A DNA stretch of 64,000 bases from a virus, in IMG/VR virus record IMGVR_UViG_3300032236_001082, positions 48,159 to 112,158 of that record, one strand, 5' to 3'. The notes below the pieces were generated by a model. That model made no database searches, was not told the origin of the DNA, and worked only from the letters and a program-made list of their open reading frames with translations. The translations under genes were made by a program, and so were the position numbers. This document shows positions 29,077-38,393 of the stretch, one piece after another; position 1 is the stretch's first letter; the number at the start of each line of letters is the position of its first letter.

Positions 29077-30075
29077 TTAACCGTATATTTCTTTCTTTAA
29101 AGACTCTACAACTTCTGGGTTTTCTCTTAGATACTCTAAGGCTTTGTTTCTACCCTGGAATCTTTCTTCACCTATAGTATACCATGCCCCGCCTTTTTGA
29201 ATTTTACCCATCATTTCGGCAGAGTCAAGAACTTCTCCTATTGAATCAATTCCGACTTTATCTCCTTGGTAGTAAAAATCATATTGACCGCTTTGGCCCA
29301 TTGGTCCAAGTTTATTGTAGTCAACGATCCAGTTAACGGGCCTGCCAACTTTTTGTTCAATGATCTTATCACCAACTGGGATTCCAGCCTTAATAGCATT
29401 TGCCTCAGCTTCGGAAGACCAAAGCTTGATAATGGTGCTGGAGAAAAACTTAACTGCCATGCCCCCTGTCGGGATATGCGACGCATGCATAGTACCAAAC
29501 TGGTTTCTCTGCTGAGAAATAAGAACGAGTAACGTATTTTTGTTTGCGTAGTTAAGCATTTTGACTGCATGTGTCATGTCCTTTGCTTCTGCACCAATTT
29601 GCTTGGTGTCTTCTAATTTCTTTAAATCATTGCTATCTTTTTCAAAATAAATAGCTGGTAGCAATGCTGAAATAGAGTCAACAACAATTATATCAACACC
29701 CGCATCCATAAGTTGCGTTGCAACATCAACCATGTCATTAATACTTTTAGCCGAAGAATAAATAAGGGAAGATGAATCTACTCCAAGCTCTGCTGCCCAC
29801 TGGGGGTCATAGGAAGACTCTGCATCAATCCATGCACAAGTCTTTCCTTCTTTTTGAGCCATACCAATCATCTGCAAGCAAAAAGAAGATTTACCTGCAG
29901 ATTTGTTTCCCCAAATAAGAACTTGTCTACCAAAGCCAAGACCGCCTTTGAGTGCTAATGTTAATCCTATGCTTGGTGTCTTTTGTCGCTCAGAACTCAC
30001 ATCAGTAGCAAGTTGTATTCTTTGTCTAGTTTTTGGATCTAGACTTGCTAATATTTTATCTGCTACTACAGTCAT
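29077..30075 (-). CDS. recA: RecA-like recombinase
   Basis: The 332-residue protein has Walker A WGNKSAGKSSF near residues 55-65, an IDAESSYDPQWA segment near 88-99, Walker B DIIVVDSISALLP near 129-141 and the loop region QQRNQFGTMHASHIPTGG. It catalyses strand exchange during recombination-linked replication and repair. It is part of the recombination block with Cas4-like and resolvase genes. Confidence 0.92.
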   Translation of the reverse strand: MTVVADKILASLDPKTRQRIQLATDVSSERQKTPSIGLTLALKGGLGFGRQVLIWGNKSAGKSSFCLQMIGMAQKEGKTCAWIDAESSYDPQWAAELGVDSSSLIYSSAKSINDMVDVATQLMDAGVDIIVVDSISALLPAIYFEKDSNDLKKLEDTKQIGAEAKDMTHAVKMLNYANKNTLLVLISQQRNQFGTMHASHIPTGGMAVKFFSSTIIKLWSSEAEANAIKAGIPVGDKIIEQKVGRPVNWIVDYNKLGPMGQSGQYDFYYQGDKVGIDSIGEVLDSAEMMGKIQKGGAWYTIGEERFQGRNKALEYLRENPEVVESLKKEIYG

Positions 30076-30078
30076 GTA

Positions 30079-30345
30079 TTATTCTGCTAATTCTTCTGGC
30101 TGGATTGAATCAATATCAACAAGCTCAAATGTAACCGACTTATCTTCTAGTTGATTAACTGAAATTGTTTTTGTAGAGTAGTTTGCAACAAGGTCTTCTA
30201 AGACAATATTAGTCTTGCCAACCTTATTTAAAATTGCTGCTAAGATCTGCTCAACGCTGATATTAACGTCATTTGCTGCTGGTACTGCTTCTACTGCGTC
30301 AACAATATTAGATTCTACTGCTGACTGTGTTGTTTCATCTGTCAT
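30079..30345 (-). CDS. Acidic hypothetical protein, 88 aa
   Basis: The protein is acidic with an Ala/Val-rich helical stretch (VNISVEQILAAILNKVGK) and a C-terminal acidic tail. It overlaps the polymerase gene stop and lies 3 bp before recA. It may be a polymerase or recombinase partner; no motif proves it. Confidence 0.5.
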   Translation of the reverse strand: MTDETTQSAVESNIVDAVEAVPAANDVNISVEQILAAILNKVGKTNIVLEDLVANYSTKTISVNQLEDKSVTFELVDIDSIQPEELAE

Positions 30346-33300
30346 TTTATATCCTTTACGAATTTGGTTCCATCGTCTAACTCTGCAACAATGGGGGAAC
30401 AGAAAGATCCTGCTTTCATCTTTCCTAAAGCTAACGTGTAAGTCTTTGGAAAAGCAATTACACGATACATCTGTTTTTGATTATCACAATATATTATGTG
30501 AGCCATCATTTTCTTTTGTTTTGTTTGATAGTGGGTAAAATCAACCACATAAGAATCCTTATTATCTGGAATCTCAAACTCTTTAATATGTAAATAGTTA
30601 ATAAACGGATCATCTTTCTTCTCCACTACATCTGCTATTGTAACATATCTGTGAATTCTATTATCACCAACTAAGAAGAAATACATATTTCCCGTCTCAA
30701 TTTGTGTGTTTTCACTGTGGAAAATACCAATTGCACCAGTGTCATCAACAAGCTCTACACGTGACCAACCCTTACCCTTCTTGATTGATTTAACCATCGC
30801 ACAAAGGATAAACGTTCCCTCTTCAAGGAACTCTTCTAATGGAGTTACCTGAGATCTAATATGGGCTGTTATGCCACGAGTATCAAATTTTGGAATATTT
30901 AAGTACTCATAATAATTTTCAGATTCTTTTCCAGTGCGCTTGTTATCTTCAAACGTTGCTGCACCGATGGCATTTAAAGAATCTATAGCTCTTGAGTTAA
31001 TGCCAGATTTCTTTTCCTGAGCTACCTGGAGCAAATGTGCGTAAGAGGTATAAGGACCAGCATTAATAATCTTTTTTCCAATTGTCTCTGATATGAACTT
31101 GATGTCGGACAGGCCAAATCGAATAGAGTTGCCTTGAATAGTAAAGTCTAATCCTGATTCGTTGACATGGGGTAAGAGAATCTTAATACCAAGTCTTTTG
31201 GCTTCAATGAGATATTCTGTTCTTGTGTCCTTGTTACCTTCGTTTTTGAGAAGAGCAAATACAAATTCAGTTGGGTAATAATGTTTAAGCCAAGCAGTCC
31301 AATAGCTAAGCATAGAGTAAGCAACAGCGTGGGAACGATTAAAAGAATACCCAGCGTGAGCCTCAAAATCGTGCCAAAGTTGCTCAGCATCTTCTTTAGA
31401 AATGTAACGCTTTGCGCCTTCGATAAACTTATCTTTGAATACATCGAACTCCTTTGCATCTTTCTTTTTACCAATGATCTTTCTTACTTTATCAGCTTCA
31501 GACCACGACATCCCGCCCAAGTGTACGCAAGCCTGCATAACCTGTTCCTGATAAATAATAACTCCGTATGTACGCTCTGTGAACGGCTTCATGATTGGGT
31601 GGCTATAGGTAGTCATCTTTTCCCCACGCTTACGTGCAAGGTACTCTGCACCCACCGTATTCATAGCACCTGGACGAACCAAAGCATTAGAGGCAACCAA
31701 GTCTTCAAAATTATCAACGCCCATCTTTATCAACAAATTGGTGTATGGCGTTGCTTCAGCTTGGAATACACCTTTGGTAAATCCAGCATTTAAATCATCA
31801 AACACAAGCTTATCATTTAAGTCTAAAGCATTTAAATCAATATCAACTTTGTGACGCTCTTTAACCATTTTGACGGTATCTTGAATTACCGATAAGGTCT
31901 TAAGACCCAAAACGTCAAACTTAATCAAACCAATATCTGCTGCCTGATCCATATCATAAGCAACTACTGGTACACGACCAGACACATCATCGTCTTTATC
32001 ACTTCTAGATTCAATGGGAGCATACTTAGAAATTGGTTCTTTAGCCACCACAACTCCCGCTGCGTGAATACCTACGGAACGGATTCTGCCTCGCAAATCA
32101 GAAGCAAACTTTAGAACCTCTGGATACTTTTGTTTAAACCAATCAACATTTTTGTTAGACTCAAACTCTTCAAAAGTTTCAACGCCCTTAAGAGCTTTAT
32201 TGATTTCTCCAAGAGGTACATCAAAGACACGACCCGCATCTCTTACAACACCTTTATCCTTAAAGTATTGATAGGTTGAGATAGAGGCAACATTCTTAAA
32301 CTTTTTACGCAAGAACTCTTTTACCTCGCCACGACGGCGATCCATAAAGTCTGTATCAATATCTGGGAAGTCATTACGCTCTGGGTTAATGAATCTAAAG
32401 AAAAGCAAATCATATTTAATAGGATCTACTTCTGTAATGCCAAGCAGATAGCAGACTAGAGATCCTGCTGCAGATCCACGTCCTGGCCCAACCATGATTT
32501 CATTTTCTTTAGCCCAACGTACCATGTCGCCAACAACAAGAAAATAACTACTAAATTCCTTGTCCTTGATAACAGTAAGTTCTTCTTTAAGTCTTTCTTT
32601 GTATTCTTCATTATCTAATCCTTTTTCTTTTAGAGTATCGTTACACATTTCAATTAACTGCTTATGTGCATCTTTTTTAGGGTTAGGTAGGAGCTGCAGG
32701 TTCTGGTGGAATTCATACTCCTCAACCTTGTCAGCGATTTCCTGAGTATTTGTGTAAATGCTTTGATCCCAATCATCACCAAAATCAGATGAGATTTCTT
32801 TAAAGCTCTGGATATAAACATTAATATCCTGAAAAGAAATTGGACGGTCTGGGTACAGGTGATTAAATCTATCAAAGATATCTTTGTGCTTTTTGCCCGA
32901 CTCATAGTTAACCCCGTCACCAAGATTTGGTTTAGTGGAAAGAATAAGCAAAACCTCTTCTAAAGCCTTTTGGTCTTTTGTTGCATAGTGGCAATCTCCA
33001 GTAGCAACCATTTTGATACCTAGCTCTTTAGATATAAGTCTTTGCCCATCGTTGACCTCTTTGTCATTATGCGACTGCATCTCAAGATAAAAGTCATCGC
33101 CAAATCGGTTTTTAAACCAACGGGCATATTCAAAAGCCTTATCCATATTATTGTTCTGAATAGCCTTTGCAATAAGGCCATTCATACAGCCAGACAATAC
33201 AATAATCCCGTCGCCATACTCATCAAGTATTTCAAGATCAATTCTAGGCTTGCGGTAGTATCCTTCATTCCAAGCAATTTCAGAAAGCTTTTGTAGGTTC

Positions 33301-33614
33301 TTTAAACCTTCGTTATTTTTTGCTAGCAAAATAATATGATTAAACACCTGAGTGTTATCATCACGTTTTTTAATATCTCTCTTATCAAAACGGTCAGTAG
33401 CAGATATATAAGCCTCTAGTCCGAGTATTGGCTTCATCCCCAGCTTTTTAGCTGCAACTTGCATATCTCTATGAGAAGATAGCGTTCCATGGTCTGTAAT
33501 AGCCATTGCTGTTTGTCCTGCATTTTTTGCAGCAGTCAATAGCTCTTCAGGGGAACACAAACCATCCATTAAAGAATAGTGCGAGTGCACATGTAAATGT
33601 GTGAAATTCACCAA
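30342..33614 (-). CDS. dnaE: DNA polymerase III alpha subunit (DnaE-type)
   Basis: The 1090-residue protein has an N-terminal PHP domain (HLHVHSHYSLMDG, residues 6-18), the catalytic block FPDIDTDFMDRRRGEV near 412-427, the LVRPGAM block near 660, and a C-terminal OB-like part. Length matches bacterial DnaE. Several actinophage groups carry DnaE-type rather than Pol I-type replicases. No sliding clamp or clamp loader is visible, so host DnaN is probably used. Confidence 0.93.
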   Translation of the reverse strand: MVNFTHLHVHSHYSLMDGLCSPEELLTAAKNAGQTAMAITDHGTLSSHRDMQVAAKKLGMKPILGLEAYISATDRFDKRDIKKRDDNTQVFNHIILLAKNNEGLKNLQKLSEIAWNEGYYRKPRIDLEILDEYGDGIIVLSGCMNGLIAKAIQNNNMDKAFEYARWFKNRFGDDFYLEMQSHNDKEVNDGQRLISKELGIKMVATGDCHYATKDQKALEEVLLILSTKPNLGDGVNYESGKKHKDIFDRFNHLYPDRPISFQDINVYIQSFKEISSDFGDDWDQSIYTNTQEIADKVEEYEFHQNLQLLPNPKKDAHKQLIEMCNDTLKEKGLDNEEYKERLKEELTVIKDKEFSSYFLVVGDMVRWAKENEIMVGPGRGSAAGSLVCYLLGITEVDPIKYDLLFFRFINPERNDFPDIDTDFMDRRRGEVKEFLRKKFKNVASISTYQYFKDKGVVRDAGRVFDVPLGEINKALKGVETFEEFESNKNVDWFKQKYPEVLKFASDLRGRIRSVGIHAAGVVVAKEPISKYAPIESRSDKDDDVSGRVPVVAYDMDQAADIGLIKFDVLGLKTLSVIQDTVKMVKERHKVDIDLNALDLNDKLVFDDLNAGFTKGVFQAEATPYTNLLIKMGVDNFEDLVASNALVRPGAMNTVGAEYLARKRGEKMTTYSHPIMKPFTERTYGVIIYQEQVMQACVHLGGMSWSEADKVRKIIGKKKDAKEFDVFKDKFIEGAKRYISKEDAEQLWHDFEAHAGYSFNRSHAVAYSMLSYWTAWLKHYYPTEFVFALLKNEGNKDTRTEYLIEAKRLGIKILLPHVNESGLDFTIQGNSIRFGLSDIKFISETIGKKIINAGPYTSYAHLLQVAQEKKSGINSRAIDSLNAIGAATFEDNKRTGKESENYYEYLNIPKFDTRGITAHIRSQVTPLEEFLEEGTFILCAMVKSIKKGKGWSRVELVDDTGAIGIFHSENTQIETGNMYFFLVGDNRIHRYVTIADVVEKKDDPFINYLHIKEFEIPDNKDSYVVDFTHYQTKQKKMMAHIIYCDNQKQMYRVIAFPKTYTLALGKMKAGSFCSPIVAELDDGTKFVKDIK

Positions 33615-33632
33615 TACTCCGATTAGTCTAGA

Positions 33633-34304
33633 TTACCACTCAACTGATGTTGAGGTTGTTGATTCTTGAGAAGAGTCTGAAACTACGCCCATGTAGAAGT
33701 TTTCCTGATCTGCGTAAGCAACTGTTCGAACAGCTGTCTTAGGCAAGTCAAAAAGCTCATACTTTGAAAAATCAATAGGCTTGACTTCTGCTGTTGGAAG
33801 AGGAATGATGCTGTAGTTAGTATCAGTCTTTTCTCCTGTGCGCTTTAATTTCCAAACAAGGTTTGTAATGCTTCCTGTTTCTGAAGCGTATGAACCAATT
33901 TCTGGTGTAGCTGACTTTGCGCCTGTTCCCTGAGAAAGAATAGCGACATATGGATCTTCATTTCCATCTTCTACCAAAACGTTAACGTAGAAACGTGGAC
34001 GAGCTTTCCAACCAGCCTTCGGATCACGGCGATGCTGTTCGCAACCAAAGCACTGACCTTCGTCTTCAAAGGTGCATACAGCTTTACGCTTGTAATCTTT
34101 TGGATTTGTGTGTTCAATGCCTACGATGCCGAGGCCAGCTTCTTTGTTGTAATTTGCTGAGTCAGGATCAATCTCCTGAAGAAAACGGATCTTTACAGAT
34201 TGTCCGTCTTTAAGTTGTAGCCATCTTCCCTTTTGTGAATCTGAAGATGTGTGTGTTGGTTCCATTGCCTTGTTCATGGCTGCTAAACCTGTTACGATTC
34301 CCAT
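33633..34304 (-). CDS. Putative ssDNA-binding protein with zinc site
   Basis: The 223-residue protein has RWLQLKDGQSVKIRFLQEID, the OB-type start of gp32-like phage SSBs, a metal site from Cys77, Cys85, Cys88 and His91, beta-strands RPRFYVNVLVED and an acidic Ser/Thr-rich tail. It would coat ssDNA at the fork. It lies between primase and polymerase and has its own TGGTATAAT promoter. Confidence 0.72.
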   Translation of the reverse strand: MGIVTGLAAMNKAMEPTHTSSDSQKGRWLQLKDGQSVKIRFLQEIDPDSANYNKEAGLGIVGIEHTNPKDYKRKAVCTFEDEGQCFGCEQHRRDPKAGWKARPRFYVNVLVEDGNEDPYVAILSQGTGAKSATPEIGSYASETGSITNLVWKLKRTGEKTDTNYSIIPLPTAEVKPIDFSKYELFDLPKTAVRTVAYADQENFYMGVVSDSSQESTTSTSVEW

Positions 34305-34350
34305 ATATATTCTCCTTAGTGTAATGGGCTATACGATGCCCTGTGTTACT

Positions 34351-34359
34351 ATTATACCA
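34351..34359 (-). promoter_or_regulatory. Extended -10 promoter motif TGGTATAAT
   Basis: TGGTATAAT lies 46 bp upstream of the SSB ATG, followed by an AAGGAGAAT ribosome binding site. It would provide extra transcription of SSB and the polymerase. Confidence 0.6.
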
Positions 34360-35313
34360 TCAATTAATATACTCAAAATGACTTATAGCATTTTTGATAC
34401 ATTGTTTTATTTCTGTGTCTGTGAGATCACCCACGTCTTTTGCATCATGAGGATATACAATACCATCATCAAATGAAGCCCAAGATACACTTTTACCTGG
34501 GAGCTTACCGACAATTTCCATTCCCAGCTTTCTACCAGCTTCATCAGCATCAGTTGCAATGATTAAAGATGAAGAATACTTATTTAAATTATGAACATTT
34601 TGCTTAGATATACCGCCACCCAAAGTAGCAACAACATTTGGATACCCCGCTTGATGAATTCTAATGGCATCAAAAGAAGATTCACAAACAATAATTGTTG
34701 CACTTGTTTTCTTTGCTCTATGCAAGTTAAACATAGTTAAGCTTCTGGGCAAATTATCGCTATTCTTAAACCTCTTACCCTCAATAGATCTGCCAATAAT
34801 ACCTACGGGCATTCCTGTTGGGCTGTGTAATGGGACTGTTACCATCCCTTGTTTTTGTGAATATCCCAAATAAAAATAATCAATAGACTCATCGTTAATG
34901 CCACGACCATGAAAATAATTCCTAGACTCTTCATTTAAACCATTGTGTAAGCTGTCAAGAGTATCTTGAGGAAACTCTATGAAATCAGGTTTCTCTTCAA
35001 ACAACTCTTCTAAATCTTTGTCAAAAGTATCTGGTCTATTTTTTTGTAACAGTCTAATAAAACGTGCTGCTTCAAATTGACCCATTGATCCTTTTTGAAT
35101 AATTAAATCTTCTAAACCTCCACGAGCATCGCAAGAGGGATTGTAACAAATGTATGCCCCAGTTGTTTTGCTGATTGCAAAAGATGGGGTATTAGTGTTG
35201 CTATGAAATGGACAGTAACAAAAATAATCTGTTTGTGAGTAATGGTGGATTTTCATGCCTATGCCTTCAACGACTTCACGTACTTGTGAGGGACTATATT
35301 TTTCCATAAGCAT
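34360..35313 (-). CDS. DNA primase (CHC2 zinc finger and TOPRIM)
   Basis: The 317-residue protein has the CHC2 finger Cys34, His37, Cys56, Cys61 (CPFHSNTNTPSF and CYNPSC) and a TOPRIM domain with VCESSFDAIRI near 205-215 and ATDADEAGRKLG near 250-261. It makes RNA primers. It lacks the long C-terminal helicase-binding region of DnaG. The ATG lies 6 bp after TGCTATAAT, suggesting a leaderless message. Confidence 0.88.
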   Translation of the reverse strand: MLMEKYSPSQVREVVEGIGMKIHHYSQTDYFCYCPFHSNTNTPSFAISKTTGAYICYNPSCDARGGLEDLIIQKGSMGQFEAARFIRLLQKNRPDTFDKDLEELFEEKPDFIEFPQDTLDSLHNGLNEESRNYFHGRGINDESIDYFYLGYSQKQGMVTVPLHSPTGMPVGIIGRSIEGKRFKNSDNLPRSLTMFNLHRAKKTSATIIVCESSFDAIRIHQAGYPNVVATLGGGISKQNVHNLNKYSSSLIIATDADEAGRKLGMEIVGKLPGKSVSWASFDDGIVYPHDAKDVGDLTDTEIKQCIKNAISHFEYIN

Positions 35314-35319
35314 TAATGA

Positions 35320-35328
35320 ATTATAGCA
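35320..35328 (-). promoter_or_regulatory. Extended -10 motif TGCTATAAT, probable leaderless start
   Basis: TGCTATAAT is followed by TCATTA and then the primase ATG, the same 6-nt spacing as at 13639-13647. No ribosome binding site lies between. Confidence 0.55.
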
Positions 35329-35346
35329 TCAAGAATTATTATCTGT

Positions 35347-35694
35347 CTAGTTCTGTGCAAATTGTGGTGGAACGTTTATAATAAACTGTGGTGGTGGGCT
35401 TAATACTTGCTTAGTGTTTCTTTTATAAAATTGTTGCCCAGAAAAACCTTCTATTTCTTGCGCTTTCTTTTTACCAACATAGACACCAAACATTTCTAAA
35501 TTAAAACTATACGTGTCTTTATTTTCATTATACTTAATTGAAAACTGTGGTTCTAGATCAAGCACTGGGACATAGCCACGATCCCGCATTTGTTGAAGTA
35601 AAGTTCTTTCATACATAAGGCGTGACTTACCAATGGAAGCATCATCTTTAATGACACCCCCAATTAGAAAAGCTTTAATATTTCTTTTTAACAT
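35347..35694 (-). CDS. Hypothetical protein, 115 aa
   Basis: The protein has a beta-rich start (IKAFLIGGVIKDD), a middle with Arg/Tyr pairs and a Pro/Gln-rich end (PPPQFIINVPPQFAQ). It lies between helicase and primase genes with a TATAAT upstream. No family recognised; a replication accessory role is possible from context only. Confidence 0.5.
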   Translation of the reverse strand: MLKRNIKAFLIGGVIKDDASIGKSRLMYERTLLQQMRDRGYVPVLDLEPQFSIKYNENKDTYSFNLEMFGVYVGKKKAQEIEGFSGQQFYKRNTKQVLSPPPQFIINVPPQFAQN

Positions 35695-35716
35695 TTTGCG
35701 CCTTACTGTCTATCTA

Positions 35717-35725
35717 ATTATACTA
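35717..35725 (-). promoter_or_regulatory. Putative -10 element TAGTATAAT
   Basis: TAGTATAAT lies 22 bp upstream of the 115-aa gene, with an AAGGCG-like ribosome binding site between. Identical to the element before the tRNA operon. Confidence 0.45.
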
Positions 35726-35748
35726 GACGCAAAGTGTATTACAAAGAT

Positions 35749-36981
35749 TTAAAGCTGTGGGATATCCATTTCATAGATTTCTTGAACAACTCCACGGTTT
35801 AAGTCCCAATCTAGATAAAATGCAAAGTCTGTACCGTGGCGGTTCTTTCTACTGACCACTTCCATAATATTTGTATCTGGTCGCTTGTGAATTGCCATAG
35901 CCATGTCAGCATCATATTCAATAGCTTTTGACCAAGCAACTTGTGAAAGAAGTGGTGGAGCTTCTTGATCTGAAATATCGTCCATGGTTGCAGCAGTAAT
36001 ATCAATTACTGGAATACCGTTTCTAACTGCTAGCAACTTAAAATCACGAGAAATATTACGGTTACGCTCTACTTCTGATTTAGCTCCTGATGAATCATTA
36101 AATAGCTGGTGGTAATCCAAGATAACAAGGTCTGGCTTATACTGGTCAATCTTAGCTTGAACAGTATTTGGAGTTACTTGACCTTGACCTTCATTAGAAA
36201 TAAGAATAAAGCCTTGCTTATCAGTAAATTTATTTTCAGCCCAGCTATGGAAATCATCGGTATTTACCATACCCTTTTGGAAGTCTGAAGCTTTAAATAA
36301 ACCTGAGCCCATCATGGTATAGATACGATCTCTCATATTTTCTGGCGACATCTCAAGGGAGATAATCATAGGCTTAAAACCCTGTTCCCAGGCTTTACAG
36401 GCTAGATAAGATGACATCCAAGTCTTACCCCTACCCGCCCAGCCAATCATGACGATAAGGTGTCCTGGAGCCATTCCTGTGGGGTATGCTAGGTCAATAG
36501 CCTTAAACCCAGTTTTAATTCCTGGGCTTCCTCCCATAGCAAGAGAACGCTCACGCACTGACTCAAAATGTTTTTCAGCTAAAGCAAAATCAGTTAAATC
36601 AACATCTCTTACATTACCAGTAATTCTAGTCAGATTAGAAATTTCAGTCTGCATCTCAAGAAGAACTCTTGTTGCCGAATCTGTCTTTAACTTAGATCCA
36701 TTTTTTAAAAGAAGGTCTTTAATCTTATTAGTGAGAAATTCATTCTTTAGGTTATCTAAGTAATAACCAGTCTCGCCCTTGACTGCTTCTGGTTCAAAAT
36801 CTTTAAACTTTTCCTGTAGCACGGAGACATCTGGGACCGCTCTAAACTTTAAATAATAAGACTTTAAACCTTCCCACACATCACGATGTGATATAAAAAT
36901 ATCATCAACGTTATCTGCCAAAACTGTTGCAATATCTTTATTCTTGCATACGGCTGATAATACAGCTGCCTCAGTGTTCAT
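35749..36981 (-). CDS. dnaB: Replicative DNA helicase (DnaB-like)
   Basis: The 410-residue protein has an N-terminal helical domain and a RecA-type ATPase core: Walker A IGWAGRGKTW near 177-186, MIISLEMSPENMRDRI near 208-223, Walker B LVILDYHQLF near 283-292 and a C-terminal DLDWDLNRG region. It unwinds DNA at the fork. The gene precedes the 115-aa gene and primase in the replication module. Confidence 0.9.
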   Translation of the reverse strand: MNTEAAVLSAVCKNKDIATVLADNVDDIFISHRDVWEGLKSYYLKFRAVPDVSVLQEKFKDFEPEAVKGETGYYLDNLKNEFLTNKIKDLLLKNGSKLKTDSATRVLLEMQTEISNLTRITGNVRDVDLTDFALAEKHFESVRERSLAMGGSPGIKTGFKAIDLAYPTGMAPGHLIVMIGWAGRGKTWMSSYLACKAWEQGFKPMIISLEMSPENMRDRIYTMMGSGLFKASDFQKGMVNTDDFHSWAENKFTDKQGFILISNEGQGQVTPNTVQAKIDQYKPDLVILDYHQLFNDSSGAKSEVERNRNISRDFKLLAVRNGIPVIDITAATMDDISDQEAPPLLSQVAWSKAIEYDADMAMAIHKRPDTNIMEVVSRKNRHGTDFAFYLDWDLNRGVVQEIYEMDIPQL

Positions 36982-37303
36982 TAGATTCCGTTTCTACTAA
37001 AAGCTTAGTTTGTTCCATTAACATTCTTCTACGTTCTTTATCTGCTTCAGATTTTACCATAACATCATCTATTCTGTCAAAGTTGTATAAAAACCAATTT
37101 AAAGGATGCCCTGGCTTATTACATTTAAAATAATATTCTAGCAACTGTTTGGCTCTATCAAATCCAACAGTATCAATAACATCTTGCATTGCCCACTTTT
37201 CCCTATATCTATTTACTACAGGCTGGCGAGTATAATGTGTTTTATACAGGGCAATATACAAGGATACTAGTGCGTATGCTTGTTGGGCATCTTGCTTTGC
37301 CAT
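36971..37303 (-). CDS. Hypothetical protein, possible helicase loader
   Basis: The 110-residue helical protein has WAMQDVIDTVGFDRAKQLLEYY and GHPLNWFLYNFDRIDDVM, and a basic C-terminal ERRRML stretch. It overlaps the helicase start by 11 bp. Small helical proteins directly before DnaB-type genes are often loaders or partners, but there is no direct motif evidence. Confidence 0.5.
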   Translation of the reverse strand: MAKQDAQQAYALVSLYIALYKTHYTRQPVVNRYREKWAMQDVIDTVGFDRAKQLLEYYFKCNKPGHPLNWFLYNFDRIDDVMVKSEADKERRRMLMEQTKLLVETESNEH

Positions 37304-37518
37304 TATTTTCTACCTTTAATCTCAGCTTCTATCTGATTTACTTTTTCTATTAACTGATTTTCTACAAACTTGTATACACGATCTGTGGCTGTGGTGGTAT
37401 TCTCACCCTCACGAACCCAATCTTCAATACCTAAACCAACCTTAACGCTTTCAAAGTTTCCTAGATTGCGTGTAAAGTTTAGTTCTACCTTAATCTTCGT
37501 CTGATCCATCCTGCTCAT
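37303..37518 (-). CDS. Small conserved-looking protein, 71 aa
   Basis: The protein has a beta start (IKVELNFTRNLGNFESVKVGL) and a helical end (DRVYKFVENQLIEKVNQIE). The RNLGNFESVKV stretch is recalled from small proteins in actinophage replication regions, without a known role. It overlaps both neighbours. Confidence 0.55.
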   Translation of the reverse strand: MSRMDQTKIKVELNFTRNLGNFESVKVGLGIEDWVREGENTTTATDRVYKFVENQLIEKVNQIEAEIKGRK

Positions 37519-37750
37519 CTTCTTTCTTTAGAGGTGGGAAACCAAAACCAGTCTTAAACTTTTTAGTATTCTTATCTGCCAAGTGCTGGTATAGCAACAT
37601 CATTCTGTCTGATATTGCAATTATAGCATCTAGGTCTTCCTTTTGTAAAGCTAAGTCCATTGCGTGTTCTAATATATTTAAAGATAAGTTTAACGCATGT
37701 TTTGCTTCTTTATTTAGTTTATTATTCTCTACCACTCTGGTTGTTTCCAA
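37490..37750 (-). CDS. Helical hypothetical protein, 86 aa
   Basis: Helices run through LNLSLNILEHAMDLALQ and IAISDRMMLLYQHLA, with an acidic Glu/Asp-rich C-terminus. It overlaps the MerR-like gene by 22 bp and the 71-aa gene by 29 bp. No family recognised. Confidence 0.5.
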   Translation of the reverse strand: METTRVVENNKLNKEAKHALNLSLNILEHAMDLALQKEDLDAIIAISDRMMLLYQHLADKNTKKFKTGFGFPPLKKEDEQDGSDED

Positions 37751-38244
37751 ACTGGGACAAAAGCCCCATCGTTATCCTTGACGTATAATATTGTTTCATT
37801 ACGTAGTAAAGCTTCTAGTTCTACTTTACTAGGAATATTGCTAGCTGTTACAGCCCCGTCGTTTCTAGGTCTGCCTATATGAACTGTTTTAAAAAATTCT
37901 CTAATATTTCTAATATCTTCATCGGTGAAATAATATCTACCTAATTTATTTTTATCGTCTAAAGCATGGGCCTGTTGAGGCTTAGGTATATCACCAGATC
38001 TTAAATGTCTCTTAATCGTATCAACATGTCGGTTGATAAGCTTTCCTACTTCTGAAATAGAATAAGCGTGTTTTTTATTTTTCTGCACATCTGTGTAGTT
38101 ATAAGCCACACGCTTATCCCGAACAAAATCCCAGGCAATCACAGTATCTTCAGTTCTATTAACTTGAAGTGCTTTGTGAAGGGAGTCGTTTAAGTAGAAA
38201 TACAATAATCGGCGTTCAGCTTTCTTTCTTGATTGTTTAGCCAT
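37729..38244 (-). CDS. MerR-like helix-turn-helix protein
   Basis: The 171-residue protein has a basic start (KQSRKKAERR) and an HTH near residues 60-92 with YSISEVGKLINRHVDTIKRH and LRSGDIPKPQ, followed by GRYYFTDEDIRNIREFF, the usual MerR/excisionase-type helix pair. It could regulate phage transcription or act at the replication origin. The effector domain is not recognised. Confidence 0.65.
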   Translation of the reverse strand: MAKQSRKKAERRLLYFYLNDSLHKALQVNRTEDTVIAWDFVRDKRVAYNYTDVQKNKKHAYSISEVGKLINRHVDTIKRHLRSGDIPKPQQAHALDDKNKLGRYYFTDEDIRNIREFFKTVHIGRPRNDGAVTASNIPSKVELEALLRNETILYVKDNDGAFVPVWKQPEW

Positions 38245-38375
38245 TGTCCGAATGCATTCCCATCTTTTTTAACAAACCATCTTTTTCCACAAGCTAAGCA
38301 ATATAGTTCTATCCTCAGTTTTTGTGAAAAAACACGATCTATATAAACTCTGCCCTGACATTTTTTACACCACAT
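38190..38375 (-). CDS. Small zinc-ribbon protein, 61 aa
   Basis: The protein starts MWCKKCQGRVYID and has LYCLACGKRWF, two CxxC pairs forming a zinc ribbon, with a basic surface. It overlaps the MerR-like gene by 55 bp. Likely nucleic acid or protein binding. Confidence 0.6.
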   Translation of the reverse strand: MWCKKCQGRVYIDRVFSQKLRIELYCLACGKRWFVKKDGNAFGQWLNNQERKLNADYCIST

Positions 38376-38393
38376 ATTAAGTTTTGTCTCTAA

